A stretch of DNA of 64,000 bases from DASQFQ01 sp963722815 (GCA_963722815.1 CAVROM010000009.1:372001-436000), one strand, 5' to 3'. Counted from the first letter of the stretch, positions 40,484 through 49,034 are shown. Translations and numbers: made by a program. Notes: generated by a model from the letters alone, not told the origin.

Positions 40484-41338
40484 ATGCCGAACTGGGCCCC
40501 CGAACCCCCGGTCGCGCTGCCCCGCGGCTGCGTCATCCACGTCCCAGGGCGCGGCGAGATGTTCCTGCGCGACAGCGCCGGCGACGGCCCGCCCGTCCTG
40601 CTCCTGCACGGCTGGATGTTCTCGGCCGACCTCAACTGGTACATGACCTACGGCGCGCTCGAGGAGGCCGGCTACCGCGTGCTGGCGGTCGACCACCGCG
40701 GCCACGGCCGCGGCATCCGCACCGCGGAGCCGTTCACGCTCAAGGCCTGCGCCGATGACGCCGCCGCGTTGCTCGCGCACCTCAAGATCCAGCCGGTGCT
40801 GGCGGTCGGCTACAGCATGGGCGGCCCGATCGCCTCGATCCTCGCCCGCGACCACCCGAAGCTCGTCACCGGGCTCGTCCTCGGCGCCACGGCGCTCGAC
40901 TGGAGCGCCCCGCGCATGAAGGCGTTCTGGCGCACGATGGCGGCGCTGCGGCTCGTGCTCGGCCTCGCGCCCGAGACGGCGTGGCAGCGCGGGCTGAGGG
41001 CCGGCGGCTTCCCCGATTCGCCGATCACGACGTGGGTCGCCGCGGAGCTCAGCCGCGGCAACTCGGTCGACCTCGCCGAGGCGGGCCGCGAGCTCGGCCG
41101 CTACGACGCGACGACCTGGATCGCCGGCCTCGACGCGCCGCGCGCGATCCTCCTGACGACCCAGGACACCGCCGTCCCGCCGTCCAAGCAGCGCGCGCTC
41201 GCCGCCGCGCTCTCCGCGCCCGTCTTCGAGGTCCACGGCGACCACGGCGCCGTCATCGCCAACGCCGACGAGTTCAACGCCCAGCTGCTCGCGGCGCTCG
41301 ACAGCGTCCGCGACCCGCGGGCCGCCGCCACCGCCTGA
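40484..41338 (+). CDS. Alpha/beta-hydrolase fold protein
   Basis: 284 residues. Oxyanion-side motif LLLHGWMFSADLNWY near residue 37, DHRGHGRG near 70, nucleophile elbow GYSMGGPIA (Ser near 108), and candidate acid/base in LLTTQDTAVPPSKQ and HGDHGAVI near 255. The general family includes esterases, lipases and haloperoxidase-like enzymes; substrate unknown. Overlaps the tag gene by one base (TGATG), so the two form an operon. Confidence 0.9.
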   Translation: MPNWAPEPPVALPRGCVIHVPGRGEMFLRDSAGDGPPVLLLHGWMFSADLNWYMTYGALEEAGYRVLAVDHRGHGRGIRTAEPFTLKACADDAAALLAHLKIQPVLAVGYSMGGPIASILARDHPKLVTGLVLGATALDWSAPRMKAFWRTMAALRLVLGLAPETAWQRGLRAGGFPDSPITTWVAAELSRGNSVDLAEAGRELGRYDATTWIAGLDAPRAILLTTQDTAVPPSKQRALAAALSAPVFEVHGDHGAVIANADEFNAQLLAALDSVRDPRAAATA

Positions 41339-41889
41339 TGGACCTTGCGCGCGGCGACGACGGGATCGTCCGCTGCGCCTGGGGCGACTCGACCCCCGAC
41401 TACCGCGTCTACCACGACGACGAGTGGGGCCGCCCGGTCTCCGACGACACGCGGCTGTTCGAGAAGCTGTGCCTCGAGGGCTTCCAGTCCGGCCTCTCGT
41501 GGCTGACGATCCTGCGCAAGCGCGAGGCGTTCCGCGCCGCCTTCGCGGGCTTCGACTTCCGCCAGGTCGCGCGCTTCACCGACGACGACGTCGAGCGGCT
41601 GCTCCAGGACGCCGGGATCGTCCGCCACCGCGGCAAGATCGAGGCGACGATCAACAACGCCCAGCGCGCGGTCGAGCTCACCGAGGAGCAGTCCCTCGCC
41701 CACTTCGTCTGGAGTTATGACGACCCGAAGCTCCTCGCCCGCGACCTGAAGAAGCGCGGCTGGCGCTTCGTCGGCCCCACCACCGTCTACGCGTTCATGC
41801 AGGCGATGGGCCTGGTCAACGACCACCTGCCCGGCTGCGACGCCCGCGAGCCGTGCGAGCGCGAGCGCGCGGCGTTCGTCAGGCCCTAG
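41338..41889 (+). CDS. tag: DNA-3-methyladenine glycosylase I
   Basis: 183 residues with the whole TagI signature: RCAWGDSTPDYRVYHDDEWGRPV at residues 12-34 (described by its key parts RCAWG and YHDDEWG), SGLSWLTILRKREAFRAAF near 57, GIVRHRGKIEATINNA near 98, and the zinc-binding end VNDHLPGCDAREPC near 160. The enzyme removes 3-methyladenine from alkylated DNA. It is the second gene of a pair with the upstream hydrolase. Confidence 0.95.
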   Translation: MDLARGDDGIVRCAWGDSTPDYRVYHDDEWGRPVSDDTRLFEKLCLEGFQSGLSWLTILRKREAFRAAFAGFDFRQVARFTDDDVERLLQDAGIVRHRGKIEATINNAQRAVELTEEQSLAHFVWSYDDPKLLARDLKKRGWRFVGPTTVYAFMQAMGLVNDHLPGCDAREPCERERAAFVRP

Positions 41890-42386
41890 TCGCTGACGAC
41901 CCGGACGCTGATCGTGCCGACCCGCCACTTCGAGGTCATGCGGAACTCGGTGACGCGCTTCGCCGGCTCGAACCTGCCGATGTGGCAGGAGCGGATCCTC
42001 CGGTTGCCCTGGCGGAACGTCTCGCATTTCACGTGCTTGAGCTTCTTCTTGAGGATCCGGCGCGACGTGCGCTTGCCGATGCCCTCAGTGGTCCGCTCCT
42101 TGCCCGCCGCGGTGAAGAACTCGCCCGCCACGAGGCACTCGCCCGGCCCGCGGAAGAAGCGGATCTTGATCGCCAGCTTGTCGTACGTGTAGGTCTCCAC
42201 GAACTCGCCCGTCGGCTCGGTCTTGCCGAACGTCTTGTCCGGGGGGCCGAGCTTGGCGACGACGTCCTCGATGCACTCGCCGAGCTTCGCGCCGGCCATG
42301 CCCTTCCCCGGGACGATGACCGCGCCCGCGGGGGCGGCGAGCAGCAGCGAGAACAGGGCCGTGAGCAGTGCGAGAGGCTTGAGCAT
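41886..42386 (-). CDS. Secreted protein of unknown function
   Basis: 166 residues. A signal peptide (MLKPLALLTALFSLLLAAPAGA) is cleaved near residue 22. The mature part has four Cys (GECIEDVV, GECLVAG, KCETF, SCHIG) and is rich in Lys/Arg; the short motif AKLGECIEDVVAKLGPPDKTFGK near the start recalls SmpA/OmlA-like beta-strand domains, but I do not assign it. TAACCT at 42400-42395 lies 8 bases before the start. The stop overlaps the convergent tag stop. Confidence 0.7.
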   Translation of the reverse strand: MLKPLALLTALFSLLLAAPAGAVIVPGKGMAGAKLGECIEDVVAKLGPPDKTFGKTEPTGEFVETYTYDKLAIKIRFFRGPGECLVAGEFFTAAGKERTTEGIGKRTSRRILKKKLKHVKCETFRQGNRRIRSCHIGRFEPAKRVTEFRMTSKWRVGTISVRVVSD

Positions 42387-42397
42387 GGCGCGGAAGG

Positions 42398-43063
42398 TTA
42401 GGCCGCGGGCGCGACGATCAGCTCCGGACCCTCGACGCCGGCCTTGTTGACCGCCGGGTTGGCGGGCGCCACCGACGTCCGCTCCGAGGCGATCGGGCCG
42501 AGCAGCTCGAGATCGCCGCCCTGCATCCAGGCGGCCTCCTCGTCCGGGCCGCCCAGCACCACCGGCATGCGGTCATGGACCGGGGCGGAGATCGAGTTGG
42601 CGGTCGTGGTGAGGATCGTCGCCGACGGCACCCACTCGCCGTCGATCTTGGCGACGTCGCAGAGGCCCGCGAACGCGAACAGCTCCCCGCCGTCGATCGT
42701 GTAGCGGAACGGCACGCGCGGTTCGCCCTTCTTCTCCGACTTCAGCCACTCGTACCAGCCGTCGGCGATCACCAGGCAGCGCCGCTCCGGCCGCTCCAGC
42801 AGCCGCGCGAACACCTTTTTCGACGCCACGCTCTCGGCCCGCGCGTTGATCATCAGCGGGCCGTTGTTGATCGCCTTCGAGTACGAGGGCACGAGCCCCC
42901 AGCGCACCGCCCGCGGGCCCTTGTGGGTGACCACGAGGACGTCTTCCGTCGGGCAGACGTTGAAGCGCCCCAGCGTCGCCGGCTCGATCTCGGCCTCGCC
43001 GAGCTCGAAGCGCTCGCCGACCAGCCGCGGCCCGACCTGCGTGAGTGTGTAGCGCCCGCACAT
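42398..43063 (-). CDS. SRAP-family (YedK/HMCES) abasic-site protein
   Basis: 221 residues. Catalytic Cys2 directly after Met (MCGRYTLT) forms the thiazolidine link to abasic DNA; RFNVCPTEDVLVV near 34, WGLVPSY near 55, NARAES near 73, RCLVIADGWYEWL near 94, FAFAGLCD near 129, and HDRMPVVL near 162 are all present. The protein protects single-stranded abasic sites by covalent crosslinking. TAGCCT at 43079-43074 is 10 bases before the start. It lies with other repair-related genes (tag, nudC) but not in one operon with them. Confidence 0.95.
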   Translation of the reverse strand: MCGRYTLTQVGPRLVGERFELGEAEIEPATLGRFNVCPTEDVLVVTHKGPRAVRWGLVPSYSKAINNGPLMINARAESVASKKVFARLLERPERRCLVIADGWYEWLKSEKKGEPRVPFRYTIDGGELFAFAGLCDVAKIDGEWVPSATILTTTANSISAPVHDRMPVVLGGPDEEAAWMQGGDLELLGPIASERTSVAPANPAVNKAGVEGPELIVAPAA

Positions 43064-43076
43064 GGCGCCATCCAGG

Positions 43077-43796
43077 CTACGACGGCGGCAGGCGGCTGGC
43101 GGCCGGCGGGATCTGGTCCTGGGGGATGAGCCGGCCGTCGGAGATCGTGAAGCGCACCTTGGCCAGCTCGCCGCTCGGATCCGAGGGCTTGTCGCCGGAC
43201 AGGTAGAGCCGGTAGCCGAGCGTGATCACGCCGTCGCGCTGGCGCAGCACCCGCACGCGCAGGCTGGGCGAGGCGGCGTCGGTGCCGAGGTAGTCGCGGC
43301 GGACGAAGAAGAACGCGCGGCGGCCGCGAACGCCGGTCGACTTCTTCGGCTTGCCGACGATCACGCGCAGGCTCTGGCCCGTCTTGTAGTCGGCGAGCGA
43401 GACGGGCTCGAAGCCCTGGCCGCGGATCTGCTTGACGGCGGCGTCGCGCGAGGCGCGCTGTGCCGGCGTGAGCTGCGGCTTCTTCGGCTTCGACGCCTGC
43501 TTCTTCGGCGCCGGCGTGGGGTTCGCCTGGGCGAACGTCTCGGGCGGATTGGTGCTGCCGTTGTCGCGGGTCACCATGAGAACCACGGTCACCCCCACCG
43601 CGAGCAGCGCGGCGGTGGCGAGCAGCCCGACCACGCGGGCGAAGCCCTTGGCGATCCGGCCGCGCGGGCGCTTCGGCGGGCGCGCTGCGACGTAGTGCGC
43701 GGGGCGGCGCGGCGGCCCGTTGGAGGGGTGGCCGTTCGCGCGCCGGCGCTCGTCGCCCTCCGGATGTTCCTCGCGTGCCCTCGTCTTCTCGCGCAT
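43077..43796 (-). CDS. LppP/LprE-like membrane-anchored protein
   Basis: 239 residues. A polar Arg/Gly-rich N-terminus (about 45 residues) precedes one membrane helix (VVGLLATAALLAVGVTVVLMV, described by its ends VVGLL and TVVLMV, near residues 54-74), then a Pro/Lys linker and an extracytoplasmic domain. The domain contains FVRRDYLGTDAASPSLRVRVLRQ and VITLGYRLYLSGDKPSDPSG, like the LppP/LprE family of actinobacterial envelope proteins, here with a membrane helix instead of a lipobox. Function unknown. Confidence 0.65.
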   Translation of the reverse strand: MREKTRAREEHPEGDERRRANGHPSNGPPRRPAHYVAARPPKRPRGRIAKGFARVVGLLATAALLAVGVTVVLMVTRDNGSTNPPETFAQANPTPAPKKQASKPKKPQLTPAQRASRDAAVKQIRGQGFEPVSLADYKTGQSLRVIVGKPKKSTGVRGRRAFFFVRRDYLGTDAASPSLRVRVLRQRDGVITLGYRLYLSGDKPSDPSGELAKVRFTISDGRLIPQDQIPPAASRLPPS

Positions 43797-43837
43797 CGAC
43801 CGCCGGATGCTCTCCGACAGACCGGATGCGAGTCAAC

Positions 43838-45142
43838 TCACGTAAACGTTTCCCAGAGCAGGAAGATGTTCAGGCCGATGATCATCGCCGCGACGATCGA
43901 GGCGATCACGGTGGTGTGCCTGCGGTTGACGAGCGCGCCCATCAGGTCGGCGCGGCGGGTCAGCAGGATCATCGGCACGAGCGCGAACGGGATGCCGAAG
44001 CTCAGGACGACCTGGGAGAGCACGAGCACGTCGGTCGTGTTGGCACCGCTCGCGAGCACGATCAGCGCGGGCGTCATCGTGATCGCCCGGCGCAGGAAGA
44101 GCGGGATCCGGAAGTTGATGAAGCCCTGCATCACGACCTGGCCGGCGAACGTGCCGACGCTCGAGCTCGACAGCCCGGAGGCCAGCAGCGCAACCGCGAA
44201 GGCGAGCGCGGCGCCGCCGCCAAGCAGCGTGTTGAGCCCGGCGTGGGCGCCCTCGATCGAGTCGATCGAGCTGTGCCCACTGTCGTGGAAGAGCTGGGCG
44301 GCGACGATCAGCATCGTCAGGTTGATCACGCCCGCGAGGCCCATGGCGATCAACACGTCGACGCGCTGGAAGCGCATGAGCTCGCGGCGCTCTTCGTCGT
44401 TCTCCGCCTTGATCCGGCTCTGGGTGAGCGCGGAGTGGAGGTAGACGACGTGCGGCATCACGGTCGCGCCGAGGATGCCGACCGCGATCAGGATCGACTC
44501 GGTGCCGTCGAAGTGGGGCACCATCCCGCTGACGAACGCCGGGCCGTCGACCCCGACCTGCAGGAGGTCGTAGAGGAAGCCGAGCAGCACGATCCCCAGC
44601 AGGGCCGCGATCGCGAGCTCGAAGCGCCGATACCCGCGCGTCTGCAGCGCGAGGATCGCGAACGCGACCACGGCGGTCATCAGGCCGGCCGTGAACGGCG
44701 GGACGCCGAACAGCAGGTTGAGCGCGATCGCCGCGCCGACGAACTCGGCGAGGTCGGTCGCGATGGCGATGATCTCGGCCTGGACCCACAAGCCCCAGGT
44801 GACCGGGCGCGGAAGCGCGTCCCGGGCCAGCTCGGGCAGGTTGCGGCCCGTGGCGACGCCAACCTTGGCCGACAGGTACTGCACGAGCATCGCCATCAGG
44901 TTCGCGGCGATGATCACCCACACCAGCAGGTAGCCGTACTTGGCGCCGCCGGTGATGTTGGTGGCGAAGTTGCCCGGGTCGATGTACGCGACGGCGGCGA
45001 CGAACGCGGGCCCGAGGAGCGCGAGCCGGCCGCGGACCGCGCCCTTGGAGCGCGCCATGCGCAGCGCGCTGATGTGCGGCGGCGCGATGACGTCGTCGGC
45101 GCGCAGCGCGACCGCAGCGGTGTCGGGCGGCGGGGCGCTCAC
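43838..45142 (-). CDS. mntH: Nramp-family divalent metal (Mn) transporter MntH
   Basis: 434 residues from GTG 45142. The Nramp metal site is complete: VAYIDPGNFATN near residue 53 (Asp and Asn ligands) and GATVMPHVVYLHSALTQS near 210 (Met and His), with the QAEIIAIATDLAEFVGAAI helix near 120. Eleven helices are seen. The gene overlaps the mntR-like regulator stop by four bases, so a DtxR/MntR-type repressor and the H+-coupled Mn2+ importer it probably controls are co-transcribed. Confidence 0.95.
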   Translation of the reverse strand: MSAPPPDTAAVALRADDVIAPPHISALRMARSKGAVRGRLALLGPAFVAAVAYIDPGNFATNITGGAKYGYLLVWVIIAANLMAMLVQYLSAKVGVATGRNLPELARDALPRPVTWGLWVQAEIIAIATDLAEFVGAAIALNLLFGVPPFTAGLMTAVVAFAILALQTRGYRRFELAIAALLGIVLLGFLYDLLQVGVDGPAFVSGMVPHFDGTESILIAVGILGATVMPHVVYLHSALTQSRIKAENDEERRELMRFQRVDVLIAMGLAGVINLTMLIVAAQLFHDSGHSSIDSIEGAHAGLNTLLGGGAALAFAVALLASGLSSSSVGTFAGQVVMQGFINFRIPLFLRRAITMTPALIVLASGANTTDVLVLSQVVLSFGIPFALVPMILLTRRADLMGALVNRRHTTVIASIVAAMIIGLNIFLLWETFT

Positions 45143-45816
45143 GCAGGGACCTCCACGCGCATCGCCTCGGCCAGGCGCCCGCCGAGCACGTGGACCTCGT
45201 CGCCGAAGGTGGCGAACACCGGGCCGCCGAACGGGTGCTTGTCGACGACCTCGAAGCAGGCGCCCGGCGCGATCCCGCGCTCCGCCAGGTAGCGGAGCAT
45301 GGCCGGGTCGGCGTCGGAGATCCGCACGAACGTGCCGCTCGCGCCCGGCTCGAGCGCGGACAGGGCGATGCTCGGCGTCTCCTCCATCACGAGGTCGCGC
45401 GTGGGGATCGGGTCGCCGTGCGGGTCGTGCGTGGGGTCGCCGAGCTTGGCGGCGATCAGGTCCTCGAGCTCCTCGGAGAGAACGTGCTCGAGCACCTCCG
45501 CCTCGTCGTGCACGCGGTCCCACGGCACCCCGAGGTCCTCGGCCAGATAGAGCTCGAGCAGCCGGTGGTGGCGGATCACCTCGAGCGCGACGCGCGCGCC
45601 CTTGGGCGAGAGCTGGACGCCCTTGTACGGCTCGTGGGAGACGAGGTCGAGCTCGCAGAGCTTGCGGACCATGCCCGACGCCGAGGCGGCGGTGACGCCC
45701 ATGCGCTCCGCGATGGCGGTCGTGGTGACGGAGCCGTCGCCGACCGCCTCGAGGGCGTAGATCGCCTTCGCGTAGTCCTCGACGGCGGAGGAGATCTGTG
45801 GGTCACGCACCGGCAT
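45139..45816 (-). CDS. mntR: DtxR/MntR-family metal-dependent regulator
   Basis: 225 residues. An N-terminal winged helix (VTTTAIAERMGVTAASASGMVRKL near residue 30), a dimerisation/metal domain with HHRLLELYLAEDLG and HDEAEVLEHVLSEELED near 80-115, and a C-terminal FeoA/SH3-like domain (FVRISDADPAMLRYLAERGI...). The metal-binding residues HDEAE/H and the ELE helix are of the MntR/IdeR type. It lies between ABC-transporter and Nramp genes. A palindrome between -35 and -10 just upstream (45825-45840) suggests autoregulation. Confidence 0.93.
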   Translation of the reverse strand: MPVRDPQISSAVEDYAKAIYALEAVGDGSVTTTAIAERMGVTAASASGMVRKLCELDLVSHEPYKGVQLSPKGARVALEVIRHHRLLELYLAEDLGVPWDRVHDEAEVLEHVLSEELEDLIAAKLGDPTHDPHGDPIPTRDLVMEETPSIALSALEPGASGTFVRISDADPAMLRYLAERGIAPGACFEVVDKHPFGGPVFATFGDEVHVLGGRLAEAMRVEVPA

Positions 45817-45823
45817 GACTCAC

Positions 45824-45829
45824 ATTATG
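45824..45829 (-). promoter_or_regulatory. Candidate -10 box (CATAAT) for mntR-mntH
   Basis: On the minus strand CATAAT ends 7 bases before ATG 45816. TTGCAA at 45854-45849 is a possible -35 at about 18-bp spacing, inside the 3' end of the upstream permease gene. Confidence 0.45.
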
Positions 45830-45840
45830 GCATGCCTAAA
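45825..45840 (-). promoter_or_regulatory. Candidate MntR operator
   Basis: TTATGGCATGCCTAAA on the plus strand has a perfect core GGCATGCC and outer TT/AA arms. It falls between the candidate -35 and -10 boxes of mntR and overlaps the -10, where bound repressor would block transcription. It has the size and A/T-flanked shape of DtxR-family boxes, but is not a close match to the IdeR consensus. Confidence 0.5.
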
Positions 45841-45842
45841 TC

Positions 45843-46622
45843 TTAAGTTGCAAGCCGAGCGAATATTGGCGCAGCCACGGCACAGAGCGCCACGCTCGCG
45901 CCCGCGGCGAGCCCGGCGTAGTAGGAGAGCGCGAGGCCCGCGATGCCCGCGAGTGCGGCCACCGCGGCGGCGATCGCGAGCGCGGGCGGGAGGCGGCGAG
46001 TGACGCGCAGGGCGGCGGCGGCCGGCGCGATGATCAGCGCGACGAGCAGCAGGCTGCCCAGGCCGGGCGCGGCGGCGACCGTGCCGACGCCGAGCAGGAC
46101 GAGCAGCGCGGTCTCCCAGCGCGCGACGGTGGCGCCGAGCGCGGGCGACGCCTCGCGGTCGAACGAGGTCAGCGCCAGCGGGCGGTGGGCGGCGGCGAGC
46201 GCGGCGCCGGTGGCGAGCGCGAGCCCGCCCGCGGCGAGCAGGTCGGCGGTCGAGATGCCGAGCAGGTCGCCGAACAGCAGCTCCTCGAGCCGCGGCGGCG
46301 CTGCGGGGCTGAGCGCGAGCATCGCGCCCACACCCAGGAGCGCGGAGACCGCGACGGCGACCCCGACGTCGGCCCCGATCCGCTCGTCCCGCGCGGCCAG
46401 CGCGATCAGGCCGGCGGCGACGAGCGCACCGCCGGTGGCGCCGAGCACGAGCGGCGCGCCGGCCAGCGCGGCCAGCACGAGCCCCGGCAGCAGCCCGTGG
46501 CTCATCGACTCGGCCGCGTAGGCCTGGCGGTGCAGCAGGATCCACACGCCCAGCGGGCCGAGGGCGAGGGCGAGGATCAGGACCTCGAACAGGGCGCGAC
46601 GGGTGATGGGGTCGGAGAACAT
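45843..46622 (-). CDS. Zn/Mn ABC transporter permease (second permease)
   Basis: 259 residues with eight to nine helices, ABC-3 (ZnuB/TroC-D) family. ESMSHGLLPGLVLAALAG near residue 38 and GTVAAAPGLGSLLLVALIIAPAAAALRVTRR near 185 (described by its ends GTVAAAPG and APAAAALR) are family signatures. It overlaps the ATPase gene start by one base pair of stop/start (ATGA at 46619-46624 region) and is the second permease of this transporter, as in the TroCD or SitCD type. Confidence 0.9.
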   Translation of the reverse strand: MFSDPITRRALFEVLILALALGPLGVWILLHRQAYAAESMSHGLLPGLVLAALAGAPLVLGATGGALVAAGLIALAARDERIGADVGVAVAVSALLGVGAMLALSPAAPPRLEELLFGDLLGISTADLLAAGGLALATGAALAAAHRPLALTSFDREASPALGATVARWETALLVLLGVGTVAAAPGLGSLLLVALIIAPAAAALRVTRRLPPALAIAAAVAALAGIAGLALSYYAGLAAGASVALCAVAAPIFARLAT

Positions 46623-47347
46623 CAGTGCTCGTGGTGCTCGACGGCGATCGCGGTCGTGCCGTCGGCGAGGACGACCAGCTCGCCGCCGTAGGTCGCCTGC
46701 AGGACCTCGGGGCTCAGGCACGCGGGCGCGCCGAACGCGATCTGGCGCCCGTGCAGGCACAGGACGCGCTGCCAGGCGCGCGCCTGGTGGACGTCGTGGG
46801 TCGCCACGAGCAGCGCCCTCCCTTCCCCGCGCAACTCCTCGAACAGCGCCTCGATGCGCGTGGCGCTGGGAGCGTCGACGCCCGACAGCGGCTCGTCGAG
46901 CAGCAGCACCGGCGCGTCCTGCACCAGCGCGCGGGCGATCAGGACGCGCTGCCGCTGGCCGCCGGACAGCTCGCCGAAGCGCTCGGCCGCCCTGTCCTCG
47001 AGGCCGACGCGCGCGAGCGCCGCGAGCCCCGGGCCACGGTCGAGGCGGCGGTAGAACGGCGTGCGGCTGTAGGCGCCCATCAGCGCGACGTCGAGCGCGG
47101 AGACCGGGAAGTCGAGCCGTGCGCGCTCGGTCTGGGGCACGTAGGCGGGCGCGCCGGCCAGCTCGACGGTGCCGCGGCGATACGGCAGCTCGCCGAGCAG
47201 CGCGCGGAAGAGCGTGCTCTTGCCGCCGCCGTTGGGGCCGAGGATGGCGACGACCTCGCCCGGCTCGGCCGCGAACGTGACCTCGCTGATGGCGTCCACG
47301 CCCGCGCGGTAGCCGCCGGCGAGTCCCTCGGTGCGGACGAGCGTCAT
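46622..47347 (-). CDS. znuC: Zn/Mn ABC transporter ATP-binding protein
   Basis: 241 residues. Walker A GPNGGGKSTLFRALLGE near residue 37, Q-loop VPQTERARLDFPV near 72, ABC signature LSGGQRQRVLIARAL near 130, Walker B VLLLDEPLSGVD near 150, and the switch His in LLVATHDVHQ near 186. The YVPQ...DFPVSALDVALMGAY stretch is typical of ZnuC/MntA-type ATPases. The C-terminal tail is His-containing (AVEHHEH). Its start overlaps the stop of the first permease gene. The symbol is by family; metal could be Zn or Mn. Confidence 0.93.
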   Translation of the reverse strand: MTLVRTEGLAGGYRAGVDAISEVTFAAEPGEVVAILGPNGGGKSTLFRALLGELPYRRGTVELAGAPAYVPQTERARLDFPVSALDVALMGAYSRTPFYRRLDRGPGLAALARVGLEDRAAERFGELSGGQRQRVLIARALVQDAPVLLLDEPLSGVDAPSATRIEALFEELRGEGRALLVATHDVHQARAWQRVLCLHGRQIAFGAPACLSPEVLQATYGGELVVLADGTTAIAVEHHEH

Positions 47348-48129
47348 CGGCTCGGCACCGCCACGAGCGCGAAGACGACGCCGGCCACGATCGCCATCGC
47401 CGGGCCGGGCGAGACGTTGGTGGCGTCGGCCAGCCACAGCGCGGCGAGCCCCTCTACCGCGGCGAGCGCGGCGGTCCCGAGCTGGAGCCGGCGCAGGTCG
47501 CGGGCGACCAGCCGCACGGTTGCGGCGGGCACGACGAGCACGACGGAGACGAGCAGCGCGCCGACCGCCGCCAGCGCGACGATCACCGCGGCCGCGACCG
47601 CGGCGAGCAACACCCGCTCCGGCCACGCCACCGCGACGCCGAGCGCGCGCACCCCGTCGGGGTCGAAGGCGCGCGCAAGCCACGCGCGGCGCAGCGCGGC
47701 GCCGGCCACCAGCGCGCCCACGGCAGCGAGCGCGGTCAGCGCGAGGTCGGTGCGGGAGAGCCCGATCAGCGTGCCGAACAGCAGCCGGTCGACGCCCGCG
47801 CCGGAGTGGTAGACGTCGGAGGCCAGCAGCGCGCCGAGCGCGAGCGCGCCGACGAGCAGGATGCCCGTGGCGGCGTCCTCGTCGTCCCCGCGCGCGAGCC
47901 GCTCGCGCGCGCCCGCGAAGCCGAGCGCGGTCGCCAGCGCCGCGAGCTGCGGCGCGATCCCCCACGCGCCGGCGACCACGAGGCCCGGGAACGCGGCGGT
48001 GCCGACCGAGTGCGTGAAGAACGCCAGCCGGCGCAGCACGATCCACCCGCCCAGGGCGCCCGCGAGAACCGCCAGGAGGAGGATCTCGACGATCGCGCGC
48101 TGCATGTACGGGGCGGACAGCGTGCTCAC
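47344..48129 (-). CDS. znuB: Zn/Mn ABC transporter permease (first permease)
   Basis: 261 residues from GTG 48129, ABC-3 family with eight to nine helices. LRRLAFFTHSVGTAAFPGLVVAG near residue 32 is the conserved amphipathic loop that meets the ATPase in ZnuB-type proteins, and LLVSVVLVVPAATVRL near 205 is the second family region. It overlaps both the binding-protein gene and the ATPase gene by four bases. Confidence 0.9.
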   Translation of the reverse strand: MSTLSAPYMQRAIVEILLLAVLAGALGGWIVLRRLAFFTHSVGTAAFPGLVVAGAWGIAPQLAALATALGFAGARERLARGDDEDAATGILLVGALALGALLASDVYHSGAGVDRLLFGTLIGLSRTDLALTALAAVGALVAGAALRRAWLARAFDPDGVRALGVAVAWPERVLLAAVAAAVIVALAAVGALLVSVVLVVPAATVRLVARDLRRLQLGTAALAAVEGLAALWLADATNVSPGPAMAIVAGVVFALVAVPSR

Positions 48130-48995
48130 GGGCACCGCCCCGCGTCGCCGCCCAGCGCGCCGACGATCGTGCGCGTGTTGGCCTCCATCGAGCCCAGATA
48201 GGTCGCGCCCTTGGATCCCTCGGGCCCGAGCGAGTCGGCGTACAGCGGCGGCGAGACCTTCGCGCCGGCTTCGTCGGCGATCGCCTGCTCCACGTCGGCT
48301 CGCACCGAGCTCTCCGCGAACACGGCAGGGACGCGCTCGCGCCGGATCAGCTTCACGAGGTCGGCGGTCTCCCCCGCGGACGCCTGCCCGCGCGTCGAGC
48401 GCGACGGGATCACCGTGGCGATCACCCGCAGCCCGTAGCGTCGCGCGTAGGCGCCCAGCGCGTCGTGCGTGGTCACCAGCTTGCGCTGCGCGGCCGGGAT
48501 CGTCGCGACGCACGAAGCGATCGCGCGGTCGAGCGCGCGCAGGCGGCCGAGGTAGCGCGCCGCGTTGGCGTCGAACGCGGAGCGGCCCGCCGGATCGACC
48601 CGCGTGAGCGCCGCGCGGATGCGCGGGATCGCTGCGATCGCCGCCTCCGGGTCCTGCCACCAGTGCGGCTCCCTGTCCGTGCCGCGCCCGAGGGTGACCA
48701 CCCGCGCGTGAGAGCCGGCGCTGCGCCGCGCCTCGTCGAGCCACTCGTCGAGCTCGCCGCCGGACCGGAGCACGAGCTTCGCCCCCACGAGCCGCTTCAC
48801 GTCGCGGGCACGGGGCTCGTAGCCGTGCGGGTCGGCGTTGGGCGTGAGGATCCCCGCCACCTCGATCCGCGAGCCCGCGACGTTGCGCGCGAGATCGGCG
48901 ACCTGGGTGGTGGTGGCGACGACCGGCGCGTCGTCATCGCTGCCGCAGCCGGCCAGCAGCACCAGCGGCACCAGGAAGGGGAGCAGGCGGAGCAT
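48126..48995 (-). CDS. znuA: Zn/Mn ABC transporter substrate-binding lipoprotein (ZnuA/TroA-like)
   Basis: 289 residues. Lipobox LLAGC at residues 13-17 places it as a lipoprotein on the outer face of the membrane. Cluster A-I binding-protein metal ligands are visible: NADPHGYEPRARD (His near 57), EPHWWQDPEAA (His near 110), LVTTHDALGAYARRYGL (His near 172) and PPLYADSLGPEG (Asp near 250). There is no long His-rich loop, which leans slightly toward Mn or general Zn/Mn use. A Fur-family box lies upstream of its candidate -10 (TAAGGT, 49012-49007). Confidence 0.93.
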   Translation of the reverse strand: MLRLLPFLVPLVLLAGCGSDDDAPVVATTTQVADLARNVAGSRIEVAGILTPNADPHGYEPRARDVKRLVGAKLVLRSGGELDEWLDEARRSAGSHARVVTLGRGTDREPHWWQDPEAAIAAIPRIRAALTRVDPAGRSAFDANAARYLGRLRALDRAIASCVATIPAAQRKLVTTHDALGAYARRYGLRVIATVIPSRSTRGQASAGETADLVKLIRRERVPAVFAESSVRADVEQAIADEAGAKVSPPLYADSLGPEGSKGATYLGSMEANTRTIVGALGGDAGRCP

Positions 48996-49013
48996 CGGGG
49001 CCGCTCACCTTAC

Positions 49014-49034
49014 TGAAACTGATTCTCGTTTTCA
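49014..49034. promoter_or_regulatory. Candidate Zur box shared by the divergent zur and znuA promoters
   Basis: A 21-bp A+T-rich imperfect palindrome with outer arms TGAAA and TTTCA and a GATTCTC centre, striking in this G+C-rich context. It matches the general shape of actinobacterial Zur boxes (TGAAAATNATTTTCA type, 7-1-7 symmetry). It sits directly upstream of the candidate -10 boxes of both genes (TACCCT 49042-49047 for the regulator, TAAGGT 49012-49007 for znuA), so one bound dimer could repress both. Confidence 0.65.

Noticed and set aside
45825..45840. IdeR (iron) box
   Set aside because: It lacks the TTAGGTTAGSCTAACCTAA pattern; the Nramp gene downstream makes a manganese role more likely.
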